Positions 1 through 5,512 are shown, numbered from the stretch's first letter. The stretch is DNA of 8,869 nucleotides from CAZUSU01 sp964623315 (GCA_964623315.1 CAZUSU010000048.1:1-8869), one strand, 5' to 3'. Notes: a model not told the origin generated them from the sequence alone. A program made the numbers and translations.

Positions 1-239
1 CTTATCATATGCCCCTACTGAAAAACCCTTATTTTGGATCGGCTAACTATCCGTACCACATGAACGTTATTGTCGGTTATGATGATGAAAAAAAATTATT
101 TATAACCAACGAGGTGGGAACACGACACGGTCGCCAATATAAATATCCGATGGAACGCCTCATGAACGCCAACCATGATTTTAACGGCAAAAAAACTAAC
201 GTGGGTAAAAAAGTGATGATTTTTACCGCACCGAAATAA
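1..239 (+). CDS. C39-like peptidase family protein, C-terminal fragment
   Basis: This is the 3' end of a gene that begins before the window; the frame is open from base 3 and ends at TAA 237-239. The visible part resembles the C-terminal half of C39-like (papain-fold) proteins common in Patescibacteria. It has a small hydrophobic stretch around a candidate catalytic His (YPYHMNVIVGYD, His at bases 57-59), then ITNEVGTR, matching the usual ITNDPGTR block, then a KYPMERLMNANHDFN segment and a short final strand VMIF. The catalytic Cys would lie upstream and cannot be seen. The acidic residue that is normally Asp in the NDPG block is Glu here. These proteins are usually thought to be exported or surface peptidases, but signal peptide and localisation cannot be judged from this fragment. 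The internal ATG at 9 is unlikely to be the real start, since the conserved domain is already under way there. Family fairly sure; substrate unknown. Confidence 0.75.
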   Translation, partial: YHMPLLKNPYFGSANYPYHMNVIVGYDDEKKLFITNEVGTRHGRQYKYPMERLMNANHDFNGKKTNVGKKVMIFTAPK

Positions 240-289
240 AACGGCCGGCCGCGCATTGCACCAAAAGGGTTGGAGTAATGCGCGACCGG
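235..289 (-). terminator. Rho-independent terminator of the minus-strand small gene
   Basis: A long hairpin is visible. CGCGCATT (250-257) pairs perfectly with AATGCGCG (277-284), and CCGG (245-248) pairs with CCGG (286-289) across one C/A mismatch. Within the 19-nt loop CCAA (261-264) can pair with TTGG (270-273). Read on the minus strand the stem is followed directly by CGTTTTATTT (244-235), a T-rich tail, so it fits termination of the gene ending at 310. On the plus strand there is no T tract after the stem, so it is a weaker terminator for the peptidase gene ending at 239. Confidence 0.6.
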
Positions 290-309
290 ACTCACGTTTG
301 GTTTGCGTT

Positions 310-582
310 CTAGCGACCACGCCTGATGCGCGTCGGTTGGCACCGGCGGTGCGCGTGCGCATGCGGCCGCACGAACTTCAGTTTCTTCTTCTGGTCCTTC
401 TTGTCCGGCCTGTCGTGTACCACGCTGAACCCCTCTACGGCACCGCCATCTTCCAACGGCGGCACCGGAATCGGGATCATCGGTACCTGTCCACGATGCC
501 CTGCCGCAGGCCCCGGAAAACCGAGACTAACGACCGCCACGTCTGATGAACTGGTATGGTTAGGCAGCTTGGGAAGCGCCAT
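310..582 (-). CDS. Small hypothetical protein, 90 aa, Pro-rich with basic C-terminus
   Basis: I do not recognise this protein. The start at 582 is chosen because a strong Shine-Dalgarno (AAGGAAGGG) lies just upstream; the open frame itself runs back to 705, but that would include the promoter. Residues 1-35 are neutral, residues 34-43 are Pro-rich (PMIPIPVPPL), and the C-terminal third is strongly basic (KKDQKKKLK, residues 61-69), followed by a His-alternating RPHAHAHRRC and ending RRGR. There is no signal peptide or membrane segment, and it is probably largely disordered. The gene stands alone between its own promoter (650-678) and a terminator (235-289). Codon use differs from the neighbours: six of seven Lys codons are AAG, while neighbours mostly use AAA, and by hand count about 70% of its codons end in G or C. 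A nucleic-acid-binding or metal-binding role is only a guess from charge and His content. It could still be a spurious frame in GC-rich DNA. Confidence 0.5.
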   Translation of the reverse strand: MALPKLPNHTSSSDVAVVSLGFPGPAAGHRGQVPMIPIPVPPLEDGGAVEGFSVVHDRPDKKDQKKKLKFVRPHAHAHRRCQPTRIRRGR

Positions 583-586
583 GTGT

Positions 587-595
587 CCCTTCCTT
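587..595 (-). promoter_or_regulatory. Strong Shine-Dalgarno for the small minus-strand gene
   Basis: On the minus strand AAGGAAGGG precedes the ATG at 582, with the AAGGA core 8 nt from the start. It decides the start of the 90-aa gene. It stands out because no other gene start in the window has a recognisable ribosome binding site. Confidence 0.6.
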
Positions 596-649
596 TCTTG
601 CGCTCGGGTAGTGATCGCCTCGCCAATGAGCGCATACGAAGCGGCCAAC

Positions 650-678
650 AGCATACATCTTATTGTGCAGAACGTCAA
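650..678 (-). promoter_or_regulatory. Sigma70-type promoter for the small minus-strand gene
   Basis: On the minus strand TTGACG (678-673, five of six to consensus) is followed after exactly 17 nt by TATGCT (655-650, four of six). The expected transcription start is near 643, giving a leader of about 60 nt before the ATG at 582. Its -35 box lies inside the spacer of the divergent rpiB promoter, so the two promoters overlap physically and should compete. Confidence 0.55.
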
Positions 679-691
679 GCAACGGTATAAT
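663..691 (+). promoter_or_regulatory. Promoter of the rpiB operon
   Basis: A perfect TATAAT at 686-691 is preceded 17 nt upstream by a weak -35, TTGTGC (663-668, three of six). The expected start is near 698, leaving a leader of about 16 nt without a Shine-Dalgarno before the rpiB ATG at 714. It overlaps the divergent minus-strand promoter at 650-678. Confidence 0.6.
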
Positions 692-713
692 TTAGCGGCT
701 AACATACTTATCT

Positions 714-1160
714 ATGCTCTACCTTGCCGCAGACCACGCCGGTTTTGAACTCAAAGAAATTATCAAGGAATTTTTGCGTGCTGAAAATGTTGATTTTGAA
801 GATCTTGGACCAAAAACCATGGAGCCCGACGATGACTATCCGCTGTTGGCAGAGGCAATGGCAAAAAAAATTACCGCAGACAAAAAAAATGTGGCGCGCG
901 GTTTACTTTTCTGTGGCACGGCAAACGGCGTTTGCATGGCGGCAAATAAAATCGCCGGCATCCGCGCCGGTATCGGATATAATTTGGCGGCGGCCGAAAC
1001 ACTGCGCACGCACAACAACGCAAATGTGTTGTGTCTTGCCGGCCGCGTGCTCCAGCCGGATTTTGCGCGCGCCATTGTGCGAAAATTTTTAGACACATCC
1101 TTTTCTGGCGAAGAGCGTCATACGCGACGTATTGCACAAATCACCGCGCTTGAAACATAA
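714..1160 (+). CDS. rpiB: Ribose-5-phosphate isomerase B
   Basis: This cytoplasmic enzyme interconverts ribose 5-phosphate and ribulose 5-phosphate in the non-oxidative pentose phosphate pathway. The 148-aa length is normal for the RpiB/LacAB family. Visible family features are the N-terminal AADHAGFELKE (Asp7, His8 at the substrate site), the active-site loop LLFCGTANGVCMAANK with catalytic Cys67 and Thr69, IAGIRAG, the ring-opening His100 in THNNANVLCLAGR, and a C-terminal EERHTRRI with phosphate-binding Arg residues. The ANG following the Cys-Gly-Thr is less usual than the common GIG and recalls the Actinobacterial GNG loop, although the Cys is kept. The start at 714 places DHAG at the usual distance from the N-terminus. 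It is the first gene after the promoter at 663-691 and is followed one nucleotide later by the epimerase-like gene. Allose-6-phosphate isomerase activity is a known side or alternative function of the family. Identity is secure at family level. Confidence 0.92.
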   Translation: MLYLAADHAGFELKEIIKEFLRAENVDFEDLGPKTMEPDDDYPLLAEAMAKKITADKKNVARGLLFCGTANGVCMAANKIAGIRAGIGYNLAAAETLRTHNNANVLCLAGRVLQPDFARAIVRKFLDTSFSGEERHTRRIAQITALET

Positions 1161-1161
1161 T

Positions 1162-1839
1162 ATGTTACCCGCATCCGCATCTGCATCGCGCGTTCAAATT
1201 ATTCCCGCATTGTTTGCCCGTGATGCGCACGAATTTACCACGCAAGTTCGCGCCATTGAACCGTTCGCCCCTTTTGCGCATATTGATATTATTGATGGCA
1301 CGTGGCTTGGCGCGGCACACACGTGGGCAGACCCGTATGAAATTGGCGAACTGTTATCGCCCCTGCAATATGAACTGCATCTCATGGTGGCGGATCCTCT
1401 GGCACTTTTGACCGCATGGGAATCTGTGCCTGCAGTCAAGCGCATCATTGTGCATATTGAAGTAACACCAAATCCGCGTGAAACGATTAATGTCATTCGT
1501 TTCCATGGATGGGAGGCGGTGATTGCTATTAACCCAACCACGGCGCTGGACGCGGCGCTTGCCTACGAAGAATACGCCGACGAAACCATGTTCATGGGCG
1601 TTGCGCCCGGCGACACCGGCCGCCCGCTCGACGAACGGGTATTGAGCAAAATGAAAACATTTGCGCATGCCGCACCTCATGCCGTAATCGGTGTGGACGG
1701 AGCGGTTACCGAAGAAACACTCCCACGTTTTATAACGGCTGGCGCAAAACGCGTCCGCGTTCATTCGGCGCTATTTAACAACGTGCGCCTTCCGGCCGAT
1801 GCGTGGTTGCGCCTAAATATGGTTGCACAAAACAGCTGA
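1162..1839 (+). CDS. Ribulose-phosphate 3-epimerase-like protein, divergent
   Basis: A TIM-barrel protein of the Rpe family, which interconverts ribulose 5-phosphate and xylulose 5-phosphate. The start at 1162 is one nucleotide after the rpiB stop (TAA-T-ATG), giving 225 aa, a normal length; the in-frame ATG at 1132 lies inside rpiB and is less likely. The four metal and acid-base positions of the family are all present: His40 and Asp42 in HIDIIDG, His73 in ELHLMV, and Asp179 in VDGAV. In contrast the phosphate-binding glycine loops are altered: PGFGGQ is replaced by PGDTGRP (149-155), DGGI by DGAV, and the terminal GSAIF by HSALF. The Ser of the usual PSIL is Ala (PAL, 15-17). A six-base repeat at 1171-1188 encodes Ala-Ser three times near the N-terminus. 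Coupling to rpiB argues for a pentose-phosphate or allulose-6-phosphate epimerase, but the altered loops leave substrate open. Confidence 0.75.
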   Translation: MLPASASASRVQIIPALFARDAHEFTTQVRAIEPFAPFAHIDIIDGTWLGAAHTWADPYEIGELLSPLQYELHLMVADPLALLTAWESVPAVKRIIVHIEVTPNPRETINVIRFHGWEAVIAINPTTALDAALAYEEYADETMFMGVAPGDTGRPLDERVLSKMKTFAHAAPHAVIGVDGAVTEETLPRFITAGAKRVRVHSALFNNVRLPADAWLRLNMVAQNS

Positions 1840-1852
1840 TGTGCGTTAAAAT
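1823..1852 (+). promoter_or_regulatory. Possible internal promoter before the reductase gene
   Basis: TAAAAT (1847-1852, five of six to TATAAT) lies 18 nt after TTGCAC (1823-1828, three of six) at the junction of the epimerase-like gene and the reductase gene. The expected start near 1859 would give a leader of about 8 nt. The match is modest, and read-through from the rpiB promoter is equally possible. Confidence 0.3.
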
Positions 1853-1867
1853 GGGCACAACTATTTT

Positions 1868-2788
1868 ATGTTGGATTTATTAATCGTTGGCGGATCAATC
1901 GCCGGAACAACGGCGGCGGTGTATGCGGCGCGCAGAAAATTGAATTTTACATTGGTATCTGCTGATTTGGGAGGCGAGGTTGCACTGTCCGGCGAAATTG
2001 AAAACTGGCCGGGCGTCAACCATACGGACGGATTCACCCTTGCTGATCAACTCAAATCGCAACTCACTTATAACGAAGTGCCCACTGATGAAGGGTTTAA
2101 CGTACAAAAATTAGAACGATTTCAAAATCACTGGCGTGCAACTGCCGTGTCGCTTTCCGGCGAAACACGTACTTATGAAGCGATTGCTGTGCTCGTTGCC
2201 ACAGGTGTTAAACCACGACATTTGGGCGTGTCAGGCGAAACAGAACTGTATCATCATGGCGTTACGTATTGCACGGTATGCGACGGGCCGCTATTCAAAG
2301 GAAAAGTTACCGTAACTATTGGGGGCGGAAATAGCGCACTGGAGTCCGCGCTCATGATGGCAGGCATTGCAACGCACGTCACCGTCATCAACAAAAATCC
2401 GTTGTTCAAAGGCGAACAAGTTTTAATTGATAAATTAATCAAGCTTCCCAACGTGGAAATTATTTATAGTGCCAAAACAAAAAATATTACGGGGAATAGC
2501 CACGTCACCGGAGTTGGCGTAACGCTTACTGATGGCAGTGAACGTGTTATTCCCGCACAAGGTGTTATGGTGCACATCGGCAACACGCCAAACGCCAGTT
2601 TTGTAGAATGTGCCAAAGATGCGTTTGGACAAATTATCATTGATGCCTTGTGCCGAACGGACCAACAAGGTCTTTTTGCCGCCGGCGACGTAACCAACAC
2701 GCCCTACAAACAAATTGTCGTTGCCGCCGGATTGGGATGCACGTCAGCTCTTGCCGCGATTGAGTACATTAACCGTTATGAATCCTGA
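1868..2788 (+). CDS. trxB: Thioredoxin reductase-like FAD/NAD(P)H disulfide reductase
   Basis: A soluble flavoprotein of 306 aa, normal for low-molecular-weight thioredoxin reductase. In order it shows the FAD-binding IVGGSIAGTTAAVYAARR (residues 6-23), ATGVKPR, the redox-active YCTVCDG with Cys135 and Cys138, the pyridine-nucleotide loop IGGGNSALESA (151-161), and the C-terminal FAD motif GLFAAGDVTNTPYKQIVVAAGLG (split here at residues 268-290). After the second nucleotide fold, where NADPH-dependent enzymes carry a dibasic HRR-type motif, this protein has VINKNPLFKGEQ (173-184). That region and the later GVMVHIGNTPN resemble AhpF, which prefers NADH; the AhpF N-terminal thioredoxin-fold domain is absent. 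The electron donor is therefore uncertain. The gene has no Shine-Dalgarno and its end overlaps the PP2C gene by 11 nt. A thioredoxin or peroxiredoxin partner is not in the window. Confidence 0.85.
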   Translation: MLDLLIVGGSIAGTTAAVYAARRKLNFTLVSADLGGEVALSGEIENWPGVNHTDGFTLADQLKSQLTYNEVPTDEGFNVQKLERFQNHWRATAVSLSGETRTYEAIAVLVATGVKPRHLGVSGETELYHHGVTYCTVCDGPLFKGKVTVTIGGGNSALESALMMAGIATHVTVINKNPLFKGEQVLIDKLIKLPNVEIIYSAKTKNITGNSHVTGVGVTLTDGSERVIPAQGVMVHIGNTPNASFVECAKDAFGQIIIDALCRTDQQGLFAAGDVTNTPYKQIVVAAGLGCTSALAAIEYINRYES

Positions 2789-3668
2789 ACAACCAACAGC
2801 TCCCGGCGCCCTGCCGATGATGGAATCACACGAGCCGCCGGACGGCGGCGAGAAGCAAGAAACAAATGAAACACCGGTGGTACGCATTGATGTGATTACC
2901 TCGCGCGGCGGCGATCAATCAAGAACAGCAACCAACGAAGACACTTATCAGATACTTCGGACGCCGCAACAAACTTTGGTAATGATCGCTGATGGTGTGG
3001 GCGGCAATAGACAAGGGGCGCTCCCCAGTATAATCATCCGGCATTCGCTTGCGCAATTCGTTAAAAAAAAACACGCTCAAATTATTTCTACGCGCGAGGC
3101 GCTCTATCACTGCGGCACAGCGCTATTTAACGCTCCCCGCACATCAAAAGAGCCGCTCGGGTCTGCGGTTGTCCTTGCCGCGCTCGGCAACAATCATGAA
3201 GTTGATATCGCGTGGTGCGGCGACTCTCGCGCATTCACCATTCGCAAAGGAAACATATTACGCGCCGGAACCACGCTCATGCACAATATAGCGGCCGAAG
3301 AAACTACCTCTTCAACAGAATATATTACAAATATGTATCATAACGTGCTCACGCGCTATTTGGGGAGCAACCCACAGACAGAGGTGGGACGACCGGATCG
3401 TATTCGATTTACCGGTGAGTCCGGCGACATTATTATTCTGGCATCTGATGGTTTGTGGGATGTAGTAACCGAAGAAGAAGTTCTTGGGTTCGCAAAACAG
3501 TGCACCGGTGGTGAACTATTTGATCAACTTTTTATGCTCGCCTATTCGCGCAATAACAGCGCCGGAGAATTTTTTGATCTGCATGGCGGCCATGGCGTTT
3601 TAACCCCACATACCGTACCTGAAAACGGTGGCGATAACATTACCCTCGCGGTTGTTACCTTAAAATAG
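2778..3668 (+). CDS. PP2C-family Ser/Thr protein phosphatase
   Basis: A metal-dependent phosphatase expected to remove phosphate from Ser/Thr residues in the cytoplasm. All the main family motifs are seen: ATNEDTY (51-57), IADGVGGN (70-77) with metal-binding Asp72, GSAVVLAAL (128-136), CGDSRAF (147-153), LASDGLWDVV (221-230) with Asp224, and GGDNITLAVV (284-293) with Asp286. About 35 N-terminal residues before the domain are Pro- and Glu-rich and look disordered. There is no membrane segment or sensor domain, so it resembles the stand-alone PrpC/Stp type. The start at 2778 is inside the reductase gene; the in-frame start at 2715 would overlap much more, and a Met at 2817-2822 is a possible later start. 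A run of nine A (3063-3071) encodes three Lys. No partner kinase lies in this window. Family identity is firm; targets are unknown. Confidence 0.88.
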   Translation: MNPEQPTAPGALPMMESHEPPDGGEKQETNETPVVRIDVITSRGGDQSRTATNEDTYQILRTPQQTLVMIADGVGGNRQGALPSIIIRHSLAQFVKKKHAQIISTREALYHCGTALFNAPRTSKEPLGSAVVLAALGNNHEVDIAWCGDSRAFTIRKGNILRAGTTLMHNIAAEETTSSTEYITNMYHNVLTRYLGSNPQTEVGRPDRIRFTGESGDIIILASDGLWDVVTEEEVLGFAKQCTGGELFDQLFMLAYSRNNSAGEFFDLHGGHGVLTPHTVPENGGDNITLAVVTLK

Positions 3669-3688
3669 TCGGTGCACCGTGGTATACT
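3660..3688 (+). promoter_or_regulatory. Extended -10 promoter of the transketolase genes
   Basis: TATACT at 3683-3688 is preceded by TGG, an extended -10 element, and 17 nt further upstream by TTAAAA (3660-3665, four of six), which overlaps the end of the PP2C gene. Transcription should start near 3695, about 5 nt before the ATG at 3700, so the message would be nearly leaderless. Confidence 0.55.
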
Positions 3689-3699
3689 GCAGGTCAGTT

Positions 3700-4533
3700 A
3701 TGCCGATTCACGATCTTTCATTACAACACTTGGAATTAGTAGCCAACGACATTCGCGTGAGCATAATTGAAATGTTGCTCGCCGCCGGATCTGGTCACAG
3801 CGCCGGTCCGCTCGGCATGGCAGACGTTTTTACGGCGCTTTATTTTCATGTGGCCCATATAAAACAGGATCGTATTTTTTTATCCAACGGCCATATTTGT
3901 CCGGTGTTATATGCGACATTGGCACATCGTGGATTAATTCCAAAAAAAGAGTTGCTTACCTTACGAAAATTAGGTTCACGCCTGCAGGGCCATCCGCATC
4001 GGGGTAGTGCGCCGGGTGTTGAAAATACCGGTGGCCCGTTGGGACAGGGCTTGTCGCAAGCAGTAGGAGCGGCACTGGCGCTCCGCATGGATGCGTCGCG
4101 CGCGCGTGTTTTTTGCATCATGAGCGATGGCGAACAAGAAGAAGGACAAACGTGGGAAGCGGTGATGTGCGCCGGAAAGTATCGCGTAAATAATTTGACG
4201 GCGTTAATGGATAGAAACAACATTCAGATTGACGGACCAACAGAACAAATTATGCCGCTTGAACCGCTGGCGGATAAATACCGCGCGTTCAATTGGCAGG
4301 TGCTGGAAGTTGATGGCCATAATATTCGTGCGGTGATTGAGGCGTGTGATGAAGCGGCGGCGATTCAAGACAAACCAACACTTATTTTATGCCACACCAT
4401 TCCGGGGAAAGGCGTTAATTTTATGGAAAATGATTACTTATGGCACGGCAAACCGCCGGACGCGGCGCAAGCGCGTGCCGCATTACAACAGCTTCGAACA
4501 CTTGGCGGCCGTATAAAAAGTGAACATGAATAG
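3700..4533 (+). CDS. Transketolase, N-terminal (thiamine diphosphate-binding) subunit
   Basis: The N-terminal half of a split transketolase, which transfers two-carbon units between ketose and aldose phosphates. The 277 aa match the usual size of this half. Visible features are AAGSGHSAGPLGMAD (28-42) with an active-site His33, FLSNGH with His65, LQGHPHR (95-101), NTGGPLGQGLSQAVGAA (109-125), the thiamine diphosphate and Mg motif MSDGEQEEGQTWEA (141-154) ending in DRNN (171-174), and a GKGV loop near the end. The ATG at 3700 is chosen because family members begin close to this point and because the -10 box lies at 3683-3688; the GTG at 3679 would place the start upstream of the predicted transcription start. 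The C-terminal subunit begins inside the last codons of this gene, indicating coupled production of the two halves, which form one enzyme. Confidence 0.9.
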   Translation: MPIHDLSLQHLELVANDIRVSIIEMLLAAGSGHSAGPLGMADVFTALYFHVAHIKQDRIFLSNGHICPVLYATLAHRGLIPKKELLTLRKLGSRLQGHPHRGSAPGVENTGGPLGQGLSQAVGAALALRMDASRARVFCIMSDGEQEEGQTWEAVMCAGKYRVNNLTALMDRNNIQIDGPTEQIMPLEPLADKYRAFNWQVLEVDGHNIRAVIEACDEAAAIQDKPTLILCHTIPGKGVNFMENDYLWHGKPPDAAQARAALQQLRTLGGRIKSEHE

Positions 4534-5512
4534 TATGGGCTACGCAAAATTTTTACATCCTAAATTATTTCGCCCCGATGTTGAACAGTTACCCATTCGC
4601 AATGGATACGGTGAAGGAGTGGTTATGGCGGGAGAAAAAAATAAAAACGTGGTGGTGCTGTGTTGCGACTTAACAGAAAGCACGCGCTCGCTGGCGTTTG
4701 CGGAAAAATTTCCTGATCGCTTTTTTGAAATGGGCGTTGCCGAACAAAATATGGCCGGCGTGGGCGCCGGCATGGCCGCGTGCGGAAAAATTCCTTTTAT
4801 TTCCAGTTATGCGGTGTTTTCGCCGGGACGCAATTGGGATCAAATCCGCGTGTCCATCGCATACAGCGATCTCAATGTAAAAATTATGGGCGCACACGCC
4901 GGCATTTCTGTGGGGCCGGATGGCGCAACGCATCAGGCGCTGGAGGATATTGCCCTCATGCGCGTTTTACCAAACATGGTGGTGATTGCGCCGTGCGACG
5001 TACACGAAGCACGCCGCGCCGTGCTGGCCTCTGCGGCATTCAAAGGGCCTGTGTATATCCGTTTTGCCCGCGAAAAAACACCGATCATAACTACGGCAAA
5101 AGCACCGTTTGCCATTGGCCGCGCGCGCGTTTTGCGCACCGGCCACGATATTTCAATTATTGCCTGTGGCCCGTTGGTATACGAAGCGCTTATTTCTGCA
5201 GAAAAATTGTCGCATGCGGGCATAGACGCCGAAGTAATTAACTGCGCTACCATAAAACCGTTGGATCACGACACCATTTTAACTTCAGTCAAAAAAACAC
5301 GCCGTGTCATAACCGTTGAAGAGCATCAAATTACCGGCGGATTATTTGGCGCCGTCACCGAATTTTTGGCACAGACACTACCGGTACCCGTATTTCCCAT
5401 CGGCATGCCCAATTCATTTGGCGAATCCGGTGAGCCGGCAGAATTATTAAAAAAATATGGCATGACGTCAGCAGAAATTATGCGCACGGCGAAAAAATTG
5501 TGCCGCACCTAG
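4526..5512 (+). CDS. Transketolase, C-terminal (pyrimidine-binding and C) subunit
   Basis: The second half of the split transketolase, 328 aa. The pyrimidine-binding domain shows the catalytic Glu73 in GVAEQNMAGVGAGMA, then SSYAVFSPGR (93-102), the substrate-binding stretch GPDGATHQALEDIA (130-143) with His136, and YIRFAREKTP (177-186) with sugar-phosphate-binding Arg. The C-terminal domain follows with DISIIACGP, VINCATIKPLD and TVEEHQITGGLFGAVTE. DXS-type synthases share this architecture, but they are single long chains, and the paired separate N half supports transketolase. The start is uncertain: ATG 4526 overlaps the N-subunit gene by 8 nt, while ATG 4535 follows its stop by one nucleotide (TAG-T-ATG), the same arrangement seen between rpiB and the epimerase-like gene. 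No Shine-Dalgarno helps decide. The stop lies in a CTAG shared with the convergent aldolase gene. Confidence 0.9.
   Translation: MNSMGYAKFLHPKLFRPDVEQLPIRNGYGEGVVMAGEKNKNVVVLCCDLTESTRSLAFAEKFPDRFFEMGVAEQNMAGVGAGMAACGKIPFISSYAVFSPGRNWDQIRVSIAYSDLNVKIMGAHAGISVGPDGATHQALEDIALMRVLPNMVVIAPCDVHEARRAVLASAAFKGPVYIRFAREKTPIITTAKAPFAIGRARVLRTGHDISIIACGPLVYEALISAEKLSHAGIDAEVINCATIKPLDHDTILTSVKKTRRVITVEEHQITGGLFGAVTEFLAQTLPVPVFPIGMPNSFGESGEPAELLKKYGMTSAEIMRTAKKLCRT

Larger units (their letters stand above)
641..704. repeat. Pair of GCGGC(C/T)AACA direct repeats, candidate operator
   Basis: GCGGCCAACA (641-650) and GCGGCTAACA (695-704) differ at one base and are 54 bp apart, close to five helical turns. 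The similarity continues weakly beyond them (ATACATCTTAT against ATACTTATCTAT). One copy covers the predicted start site of the minus-strand transcript and the other that of the rpiB transcript. This is what a shared operator would look like, but two copies of a 10-mer are limited evidence. Confidence 0.35.

Noticed and set aside
240..713. A structured non-coding RNA in the 474-base intergenic region.
   Set aside because: I could not match RNase P, tmRNA, 6S, SRP RNA or a known riboswitch core. The structure seen is explained by a terminator, and the rest fits a small coding gene plus promoters, though a novel RNA cannot be fully excluded.
256..748. Two plus-strand frames (256-546 and 326-748) in the region before rpiB.
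   Set aside because: They lie opposite the better supported minus-strand small gene, have no ribosome binding site or promoter, the second runs into rpiB in another frame, and the peptides are of unnatural composition.
1132..1161. An earlier start for the epimerase-like gene at ATG 1132.
   Set aside because: It lies within rpiB, adds residues not seen in the family, and ATG 1162 one nucleotide after the rpiB stop is a natural coupled start.
1171..1188. Tandem hexamer GCATC(C/T/G) repeated three times at the start of the epimerase-like gene.
   Set aside because: Only three copies and it simply encodes Ala-Ser repeats in the N-terminal tail; too short to claim a functional repeat.
1837..2788. 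Recoding of TGA as Gly, as in Gracilibacteria or Absconditabacteria.
   Set aside because: TGA ends the epimerase-like gene and the reductase gene exactly where family members end, and no in-frame TGA occurs inside any gene, so the ordinary code fits.
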